From Candidatus Desantisbacteria bacterium CG2_30_40_21 (GTDB lineage Bacteria; UBA9089; CG2-30-40-21): 12,502 nucleotides of DNA. Where the stretch lies: NCBI GenBank assembly GCA_001873945.1, contig MNYI01000029.1:1-12502 (forward strand). The letters are read 5' to 3'. Position 1 is the stretch's first letter. Each line of letters opens with the position of its first letter. Both the position numbers and the translations under genes were made by a program. Shown here piece by piece: positions 1-5,155 of the stretch. The notes under the pieces are model-generated. The model saw nothing but the letters and a program-made list of their open reading frames with translations. It did no database searches and was not told the DNA's origin.

Positions 1-50
1 TTGTCGGGAATCCTTCTTTGTTGAGTACGACAGATGTGATCGGATAAGAA

Positions 51-130
51 GAAGGATTCTGGACAAGCCAGAATGACAAGGAGAAGAAGGATTCTGGACA
101 AGCCAGAATGACAAGGAGAAGAAGGATTCT
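51..130. repeat. 35-bp tandem repeat, about 2.3 copies
   Basis: The decamer GAAGGATTCT recurs at 51, 86 and 121, giving an exact 35-bp period with two complete units and a partial third. Each full unit holds the small hairpin ATTCTGG-ACAAG-CCAGAAT. Bases 7-17 (GAATCCTTCTT) are the reverse complement of part of the unit, so the left edge also carries an inverted piece. The unit resembles the widespread intergenic palindromic repeats seen in many bacterial genomes (inference from memory). The copies are directly adjacent without unique spacers, so it is not a CRISPR. Confidence 0.85.
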
Positions 131-154
131 GTCAATTCGTAGTTATCTCTTGAT

Positions 155-170
155 AGCTGAGTAGTTACGA
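155..170. repeat. 16-bp dispersed repeat, copy 1
   Basis: AGCTGAGTAGTTACGA occurs here, abutting the start of the HEPN gene, and again identically at 12245-12260 just after hepT. A 16-bp exact match is unlikely by chance in 12.5 kb. Its role is unknown; it could be the edge of a mobile or recombining unit. Confidence 0.7.
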
Positions 171-177
171 GTTGGCA

Positions 178-552
178 ATGTATCGGTTGGAAAGGGCAAA
201 AAATACTATGATAGATGCTAAAAAGTATTTTGGAGATGCTACTGCCGAGTCTACAGTAAACCGTATATATTATGCAATATTTTATGCTGTCAATGCTTTG
301 TTAATAACAAAAGGTTTGTCAGCCTCAAAACATTCAGGAATTCGTGCCCTTTTCAACAAAGAGATTGTTAATAATGGGTTGATGGAGAAAGAGATGGGGA
401 GATTCTATTCAAGCATGTTCGATCGAAGACAAAAAGGCGATTATACAGATTTTGTAAGATTTGAGAAAAAAGATGTAGAAATCTGGCTCAAAAAAGCAGA
501 AGAATTCATAACTAAGATTGAAGAATTAACCTTAAAACTTATAACAAGTTGA
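178..552 (+). CDS. HEPN domain protein (orphan, PF05168-like)
   Basis: A small all-helical protein of about 124 residues. It carries the hallmarks of the HEPN family usually encoded next to an MNT nucleotidyltransferase: the early helix with NRIYYAIFYAVNALL, the KHSGIRALFNKE segment and a conserved RRQKGDY patch near residue 84 (numbered from ATG 178). In such pairs the HEPN member is the RNase-like toxin or substrate-binding partner and MNT is the antitoxin. No MNT gene lies directly upstream; the preceding 170 bp are repeats. Start: ATG at 178, or TTG at 172. Neither has a convincing Shine-Dalgarno sequence, and family members usually have a few more N-terminal residues, so the 5' end may have been trimmed at the adjacent repeat. 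It ends 36 bp before exbB, so it could be read into that operon. The family call is confident; activity is unknown. Confidence 0.8.
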   Translation: MYRLERAKNTMIDAKKYFGDATAESTVNRIYYAIFYAVNALLITKGLSASKHSGIRALFNKEIVNNGLMEKEMGRFYSSMFDRRQKGDYTDFVRFEKKDVEIWLKKAEEFITKIEELTLKLITS

Positions 553-588
553 GGAATAAAGATTTCAGATAATAGGAGGCATACGAAA

Positions 589-882
589 ATGACATTTAAT
601 ATTCTTGAGACATTGAAGGAAAGCCCAACTATGGCTGTCATGCTATTTTGTTCGCTTTTGGTTATTACCTTTGCCTTGGAGAGGTGGTGGTTTTATTTGC
701 GGATAGGGCTTAACTCAAATAAGTTTATGAAGGCAATTGAAGACTATCTGAGAAGGGGGAAGATGGAAGATGCCCTGACCTTTTGCGAAAAGAAAAAACG
801 CAGTCCGATAGCGGCAATTATCCATACAGGTTTGGAGAACAAGGAATCAGTATCCCATATCAACCTATACATTTCCTCGTGA
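589..882 (+). pseudogene. exbB: ExbB/TolQ/MotA-family proton channel, 3'-truncated
   Basis: The first 86 or so residues match the N-terminus of ExbB/TolQ: one membrane segment (about residues 14-37, ending in LERWWFY), then a cytoplasmic helix with GKMEDALTFCEKKKRSPIAAIIHTGLENKE-type sequence. ExbB normally has three membrane helices and over 200 residues, and forms the inner-membrane proton channel that energises TonB. Here similarity stops near base 845. About 11 unrelated residues and a TGA follow, so helices 2 and 3, which line the proton path, are missing. The missing part is not elsewhere in the window; a DUF2442 sequence occupies its place up to exbD. A strong AGGAGG (574-579) precedes ATG 589. 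The gene is almost certainly non-functional as an ExbB. A chimeric assembly is the main alternative. Confidence 0.8.
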
Positions 883-898
883 AGCTCGCATCCACCAA

Positions 899-1135
899 GT
901 GCGGTTTGACAATGAATGTATACATGTGAAATTGCTTGATGGAAGGGTAATTTCTGTACCATTACAGTGGATTCCTACGCTATATAATGCAATGCCTGAG
1001 GAGCGAGAAAAATATGAGATTAACCAGAACCGAACCATGATTATCTGGGATCCAGACCGATCTACCATTAATGATGAGGTATCTATTGCTGATTATATAG
1101 AACAAAAAAAGGAGATACCCAATGTTTGGAGTTAA
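899..1135 (+). CDS. DUF2442 domain protein inserted in exbB, possibly lacking its own start
   Basis: The protein matches the DUF2442 family (PF10387) pattern: VRFDNECIHVKLLDGR, then ISVPLQWIPTLYNAMPEERE, then a short tail ending DEVSIADYI. DUF2442 proteins are small, often found in toxin-antitoxin-like neighbourhoods beside DUF4160, and have no firmly known function. The first available start is GTG 899. Upstream in the same frame the sequence still reads like the family's usual N-terminus (TYTFPREARIHQ, about 863-898), with no ATG, GTG or TTG in frame there, so the true start seems to have been lost at the junction with exbB. No partner DUF4160 gene is present. The last 14 bp overlap exbD, so the C-terminal residues may be read-through into the exbD leader. 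Family call good; expression doubtful. Confidence 0.7.
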   Translation: MRFDNECIHVKLLDGRVISVPLQWIPTLYNAMPEEREKYEINQNRTMIIWDPDRSTINDEVSIADYIEQKKEIPNVWS

Positions 1136-1553
1136 AAAATCACCCTTCAGGACACTTGGGGAACAGGAGATGACGACCGAGCCAAATCTTACTCCATTAA
1201 TAGATGTTTGTCTGGTATTGGTCATCATCTTTATGGTTACAGCACCAATGATTATGCAAGCCGGGATTAAGATCCTTGAATCTCAGGCTGGAGCAAGTGC
1301 CGGAAAACATGCGGCAGAGGAGAATATTGAGGTTATCCTGACTGAGGATGATAAGGTCTCGTTAAATGGACAAGAGGTACTCTGGCAGGATTTTCCGCTC
1401 AAGATACGACAGGAGATATTCAAGAGCAGAGACAAACTCGTGTTTGTAACCGCAGATAATAAAAATCGGGTTGGCAGGGTAGTAGAAATACTTGATATAT
1501 CCAAACAACAGGGAGCCAAAAAGGTGGCTATTATCAGTAAGCCAGAGGCGTAA
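1122..1553 (+). CDS. exbD: ExbD/TolR-family biopolymer transport protein (first copy)
   Basis: A 143-residue protein with the ExbD/TolR plan: a short cytoplasmic N-terminus, one membrane helix (about 25-46) and a periplasmic domain ending ILDISKQQGAKKVAIIS. The helix starts with NLTPLIDVCLVLVIIFMV and contains the conserved aspartate D28, which takes part in proton transfer. ExbD works with ExbB and TonB to couple the proton motive force to outer-membrane transport. AAAGGAG lies about 8 bp before ATG 1122. The gene is intact, but the adjacent exbB has lost its channel helices, so this subunit has no local partner. A second exbD lies beyond the inserted ATPase cassette; exbB-exbD-exbD-tonB is a known operon order. 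Confidence 0.92.
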   Translation: MFGVKKSPFRTLGEQEMTTEPNLTPLIDVCLVLVIIFMVTAPMIMQAGIKILESQAGASAGKHAAEENIEVILTEDDKVSLNGQEVLWQDFPLKIRQEIFKSRDKLVFVTADNKNRVGRVVEILDISKQQGAKKVAIISKPEA

Positions 1554-1592
1554 ATATTTATCGCAGGATATGTGAAAAATGCAGTGAACTAT

Positions 1593-1725
1593 CAGCAATT
1601 CTAATTATGAAACTCGGCGAGCAATAATCGTAGCCCAACATTCTATGTTGGCTTTATAAAATAGGGATGGATAAACCAAGATAGAATCTTGAGCTACCCC
1701 ATTAATACCATAATTAGAATTGCTG
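1593..1725. mobile_element. 133-bp MITE with 17-bp perfect inverted ends and 10-bp target duplication
   Basis: Bases 1593-1609 (CAGCAATTCTAATTATG) and 1709-1725 are perfect inverted repeats. They are flanked directly by AGTGAACTAT at 1583-1592 and again at 1726-1735, which is what a 10-bp target-site duplication looks like. The interior is also an imperfect inverted repeat (1630-1654 against 1673-1697), each arm being a hairpin: CCAACAT-TCT-ATGTTGG on the left and CCAAGAT-AGA-ATCTTGA on the right. There is no ORF inside, so it would need a transposase supplied in trans. A duplication of 9-10 bp fits several DDE transposase families but does not name one. It lies between exbD and the ATPase cassette. 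Confidence 0.85.
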
Positions 1726-1764
1726 AGTGAACTATAGAGAAACAGGCAAAAATTTGAGTATAGT

Positions 1765-1782
1765 TTAGGAGTCAAGAAAAAA
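1765..1782. repeat. Isolated end fragment of the 158-bp MITE
   Basis: TTAGGAGTCAAGAAAAAA is essentially identical to one end of the MITE copies at 8891-9048 and 12281-12438 (TA-GGAGTCAAGAAAAAATAAG), but the rest of the element is absent. It sits 24 bp before the ATPase start codon. It could be the scar of an excised or deleted copy; a chance A-rich match is possible. Confidence 0.5.
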
Positions 1783-1805
1783 GAAAGACAAGAGGGGTGG
1801 TTTGA

Positions 1806-2810
1806 ATGGTTGAAAAGCTATCAGTAAAGAATTTCAAATCTATAAAGGATTTAGAGATAGACTGTGGAAGGATAAATCTATTTATAGGCGAGCCGAATGC
1901 AGGTAAATCGAATATACTTGAGGCTATTGGCTTGCTAAGTTGGTGTGGAGGTAGATATACAGACCTTAAGGAATATATAAGATTTCATACTATGCAAAAT
2001 TTATTTTGTGATAATTTGATCGACGAGCCGATTGAAATAAAGATCAAAGGCAATATTGAGACAAACATCGAGATGAAATTTGCAAATGATGAATTCTACT
2101 TGGAGGCTATGTCTCCAATCCCAATAATGGGTTCAATAAAAAATACTACGGAATTTTATTGGGATTATTCTGGGAATTTACTTCCGACTAAGACAACTTC
2201 TCCCATTCCTGAGCTTTTGTTCATGAAATTTTACAGATTTATGAGACTAACCGAATTCCCAAATATAAAGACTTCTTTTCTTATACCACCGCATGGGAAT
2301 AATATGTTTTCAGTTGTAATGGCTCACAAAAACCTCAGGGAAACAGTAACCAGATTTTTTAAGGATTATGACCTTAGATTTGTATTGAAGCCCATGGAAA
2401 GGGTTTTTGGATTTCAGAAACAAGTAGAGGATATGGTTTTTGACTATCCCTATGTATTATTATCAGATACGCTTCAACGAATGATATTCTATGCGATTGC
2501 GATGGAATCAAATAAGGATTCCACCCTTATATTTGAAGAACCAGAAGCACATACCTTTCCCTATTACACAAAATATCTTGGTGAAAAAATCGGGTTTGAC
2601 GAGAGCAATCAGTATTTCATCGCTACTCACAACCCGTATCTTCTGCTTTCAATCCTTGAGAAGGCAAAGAAAGATTCTGTGAATGTATTCATCACCTATT
2701 TTAGAGATTATCAGACAAAGGTTAAATGTCTCAGTAATGATGAGGTATCAGAATTAATGGATTATGACCCGTTTGCTAATTTGGACTCCTTTATTGAGGG
2801 AAAAGAATAA
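1806..2810 (+). CDS. AAA (SMC/OLD-like ABC-type) ATPase
   Basis: A 334-residue ATPase of the AAA_15/AAA_21 group. The N-terminus LSVKNFKSIKDLEI leads into Walker A at 28-35 (GEPNAGKS). The C-terminal half has the ABC-signature-like stretch SDTLQRMIFYA at about 220, Walker B at about 241-249 (LIFEEPEAH, catalytic E245) and the switch histidine H275 in ATHNPYLL. All nucleotide-binding elements are present, and there is no nuclease domain on this chain. GAGGGG lies shortly before ATG 1806. The stop codon overlaps the next start by one base (TAATG), so the two proteins are probably made together. ATPases of this type pair with TOPRIM or HNH effectors in OLD, Gabija, Septu and PARIS defence systems; that role here is inferred. 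The cassette is inserted between two exbD genes, just downstream of a MITE. Confidence 0.9.
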   Translation: MVEKLSVKNFKSIKDLEIDCGRINLFIGEPNAGKSNILEAIGLLSWCGGRYTDLKEYIRFHTMQNLFCDNLIDEPIEIKIKGNIETNIEMKFANDEFYLEAMSPIPIMGSIKNTTEFYWDYSGNLLPTKTTSPIPELLFMKFYRFMRLTEFPNIKTSFLIPPHGNNMFSVVMAHKNLRETVTRFFKDYDLRFVLKPMERVFGFQKQVEDMVFDYPYVLLSDTLQRMIFYAIAMESNKDSTLIFEEPEAHTFPYYTKYLGEKIGFDESNQYFIATHNPYLLLSILEKAKKDSVNVFITYFRDYQTKVKCLSNDEVSELMDYDPFANLDSFIEGKE

Positions 2811-3280
2811 TGATTATCACAGAGTGTTTTAATGATACGGAATTGGTATATAGAATAGGATTTTCTGGGAATATGGTAAGGCATGAATACGGCAGGTCAA
2901 GGGTTTTAGCAAAAGTGGAGGAAAAACAGAAGGCAGTTATTGGGATTATTGATGAGGATCCTGGAGCTGGGCAGCATCCAAAAATGAATGAATACGAGTT
3001 TCAAAGTAGAGGGACAGAATCAATCAAATTACTGAAGAGAAAAGATAACAACACAAAAAGGTTGATACAGATTTGTCCACGGCTTGAAGATTGGCTTTGT
3101 TTAATAGCTAAACGCAACAAACTTTCTTTTCCAGAGATTGGGGTTCCAGATGATCCAGAAAAATTGCATGGTGTAAGGCAATGGGATGAAAACTTCCGAA
3201 AATTTCTGATTGCACTTAACAAAACAAAGGATGATGAAATCAATATGTTCAAAAAATGGATAAAAGATGCGATTGAATGA
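2810..3280 (+). CDS. Small TOPRIM-like partner of the ATPase (putative effector)
   Basis: A 156-residue protein with no membrane segment or signal peptide. An acidic residue ends the first strand (IITE, E5), and a second hydrophobic strand ends in a DxD motif (AVIGIIDEDPG, D48 and D50). That order, a lone E then DxD about 40 residues later, is the TOPRIM pattern of metal-binding nucleases and of the OLD and PARIS AriB effectors. The C-terminal half contains ICPRLEDWLCLIAKRNKL and is basic and helical. It overlaps the ATPase gene by one base, as expected for a two-component system. I recognise the pairing but not a named family; TOPRIM is a motif-level inference. It ends 45 bp before the second exbD. 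Confidence 0.65.
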   Translation: MIITECFNDTELVYRIGFSGNMVRHEYGRSRVLAKVEEKQKAVIGIIDEDPGAGQHPKMNEYEFQSRGTESIKLLKRKDNNTKRLIQICPRLEDWLCLIAKRNKLSFPEIGVPDDPEKLHGVRQWDENFRKFLIALNKTKDDEINMFKKWIKDAIE

Positions 3281-3325
3281 AATATTGAGGGCTTTGTTAC
3301 ACTTTTACGAACGAGGTAAAATACA

Positions 3326-3735
3326 ATGATTCGAAGATTACCAGCCAGTAAAGGAATGATTGTCAAGGTAAATGTTTTGCCATTAGTCGATGTTTGCCTT
3401 GTGCTGGTTATTATTTTATGATTACTGCCCCATTGATGATGCAACCTATTATGGAGGTAAAGCTACCCAAGGCAGTTACTGTTGAGGGTGAAGAAAAGGA
3501 AAACATTACTGTTACCATTGCCATGAATGGAAAGATAGCTGTAAACGAAAAGGAAGTAACCTGGGGGAATTTCCCGGCAGAATTGACAGAAAGGATTAAA
3601 CGCAGTACAGATAAGTTTGTAATTATTCGGTCAGATGAGAATGCCTCTCATGGGGAAATGCTCAAAGTAATGCGTATTGCCAGAGATGCAGGGGCAAAAA
3701 AGCAGACCATTGCTACGGAACAAAAGACAAAGTAG
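3326..3735 (+). pseudogene. exbD: ExbD/TolR-family protein (second copy) with a 1-nt deletion
   Basis: Reading from ATG 3326 gives the cytoplasmic start and the membrane helix (VNVLPLVDVCLVLVII, with the conserved proton-path aspartate), then TTA TGA. Reading from ATG 3418 in another frame continues the same protein without a gap: MITAPLMMQPIMEVKLP and the periplasmic domain ending MRIARDAGAKKQTI. One missing T in the run at 3414-3417 explains this (ATTTTATG instead of ATTTTTATG, restoring VIIFMITAP). The internal ATG overlaps the premature stop (ATGA), so ribosomes could restart there, but the product would lack most of its membrane anchor. It may be a true lesion, a homopolymer sequencing error, or much less likely a -1 frameshift site. 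It was originally the partner of the exbD at 1122. Confidence 0.85.
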
Positions 3736-3757
3736 AGACGCAAATTTTTGTGTCTCT
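3734..3757 (+). other. Hairpin between exbD and tonB
   Basis: AGAGACGCAAA (3734-3744) pairs with TTTGTGTCTCT (3747-3757) over 11 positions with one G-U wobble and a very short loop. It overlaps the exbD stop codon and lies 24 bp before the tonB start. No U-tract follows, so it is not a standard terminator. It could be an mRNA processing or stabilising stem that sets the ratio of the two products. Confidence 0.5.
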
Positions 3758-3781
3758 ATTATAGAGGAATGGGAGAAGAAC

Positions 3782-5056
3782 ATGGCATTTTTACAACCAC
3801 GAGTTATAAGTTGTTTTTTAGTCGCCCTGCTAATCCATTTTTCTATCTTGAGCCAGATGTATCTCTCACATGCCCAATATAAGAAAAAGCTTATCGTCTT
3901 GGAGGGTGTGGAATTTATTGAACCGTTTCCACCTGGGGCACCTGAACCAATGGTAGTAGAAAAGCAAAAGAAACCAAACATCCTGGAATTTTCTAAAAAA
4001 GCATTGGAAGGACTTAAAAAGTTTACCCTGCCTGCATTTGAGCCTGAAAAACAAGAAAAATCTGCAGATATAGCCAAAAAATTAGAAACAACCAAGAAGG
4101 TAAAGGATATATTCCAGAAAGAAGAGAAATTGCCGCAAGAGTTGACACGAGAGGAGAAAAAACCTGCCTTAGCCAGATTGTTTGACACAGAATCAAATAG
4201 AGGGGTAGCTGAAATAAAATTGTCAAAAGAGATGCCGTAGAAAAGTGAAGGAATATTACAAGCATCTAATGAGCCAGGGCTATCGATAGAAGAGGTTGGA
4301 CGAAAACGGGTGGAGGTAGCCAGAGAAGAGGAAAAACCAAGGGGGATGTCAGATATTTTTGGCAGCTCTCAAGGCAAGGGGCTTTCTAAGGCATCAACTG
4401 ATAGACAATTAGCCAGAGATATAAAGGGCAGTCCGGCAAATGTGAAAGGAATAATCCCTCTATTTGGTGGTAATGAAACAGGACAGACGACGATTAAGAT
4501 GGAAAGGGGTGCCAGAGAGGTAAAAACACAAGAGGGAAAGTCCGGGGGATCACCAGGGTTGAGTCAGCTTTTTGGCAAACAAGGAGAATCTGGCAACGGA
4601 AAAGGAGAAAAAATAGCCCTGCAGAGCAAGCCTGCATCTGAACCAGCTAAGGGAGGACAAGGAGGGGTTGGCAAGGGTAAAGGCATAAGTGATCTGTTTG
4701 GAGAAAAGGGAGGAGAGAAGGGGGCAGGTGTTGCCAGCGTTCAGCCAGTCAAGAAATTAACAGAGAATATGGTTCAGATTACCGGACAGCTATCTAAAAG
4801 GGGTAAAAAGAAAACCTTTTTGCCGATTTATCCTGCTTGGGCAGAAAAAGAGGGTATCGAAGCAGATGTAGCCATTCATTTCACTGTATCATCCCAGGGT
4901 AAGGTTGTTGATGCCTATATAGAACGAACATCAGGGCACAAGGAATTGAATAAATTGGCAATGATAGCCTTAAGGAATTGGGTCTTTATTCCCTTACCTG
5001 AGGATACAACGCAGGAAAATCAATGGGGGATAATTACATTTAAGTTCAGATTATAA
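3782..5056 (+). pseudogene. tonB: TonB energy transducer interrupted by an in-frame TAG
   Basis: ATG 3782, preceded by GGGAG, encodes a short cytoplasmic start, one membrane anchor (about residues 8-28, ISCFLVALLIHFSILSQMYL) and a long charged K/E/P-rich periplasmic linker. The same frame hits TAG at 4238-4240 and then stays open to 5056. It continues through a glycine-rich linker and ends in a clear TonB C-terminal domain: the YPAWAEKEGIEADVAIHF block, then SGHKELNKLAMIALRNWVF and QWGIITFKF. With the TAG read as sense the protein would be about 424 residues. A CAG-to-TAG change (Q to stop) would suffice. The linker carries repeated motifs such as SDIFG, SQLFG and SDLFG. As written the anchor and receptor-binding domain are separate, so it cannot work as TonB. 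A GTG at 4310 could start a soluble C-terminal piece. Confidence 0.85.
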
Positions 5057-5065
5057 TAAATAGAA

Positions 5066-5108
5066 CGCTGATGACACGGATTCGTTGTAACACTGATTTG
5101 CACGGATT
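5066..5108. repeat. Imperfect 25-nt direct repeat in the ileS leader
   Basis: CGCTGATGACACGGATT (5066-5082) and CACTGATTTGCACGGATT (5091-5108) are two diverged copies of one unit, spaced 25 nt apart. Similar sequence is common as an intergenic repeat in environmental bacterial genomes (from memory). It fills most of the gap between tonB and ileS. No T-box leader or terminator is visible in that gap. Confidence 0.55.
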
Positions 5109-5155
5109 AAAAAATTAGCTGTAACTATTCAGTAAACAGGAGGCGTACAAAAACA

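Noticed and set aside
47..130. Possible CRISPR array
   Set aside because: The 35-bp units are contiguous tandem copies without unique spacers, and no cas gene is present.
1751..1764. Promoter-like TATAGT upstream of the ATPase gene
   Set aside because: No acceptable -35 at 16-18 bp spacing, and the surrounding sequence is AT-rich repeat debris.
3405..3425. Programmed -1 frameshift in exbD
   Set aside because: The site is not a standard X-XXY-YYZ heptamer and no downstream stimulatory stem is evident; a 1-nt deletion is simpler.
3631..4188. Long reverse-strand open frame opposite exbD and tonB
   Set aside because: It is antisense to clear coding sequence, has no recognisable domain and no ribosome binding site, and arises from the codon bias of the plus strand.
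4238..4240. Recoded TAG (alternative genetic code)
   Set aside because: TAG also ends the second exbD gene, and no other long gene has an internal TAG, so a simple nonsense mutation is more likely.
5057..5155. T-box riboswitch in front of ileS
   Set aside because: The gap is under 100 bp, consists mostly of an imperfect repeat, and shows no T-box sequence or terminator stem.
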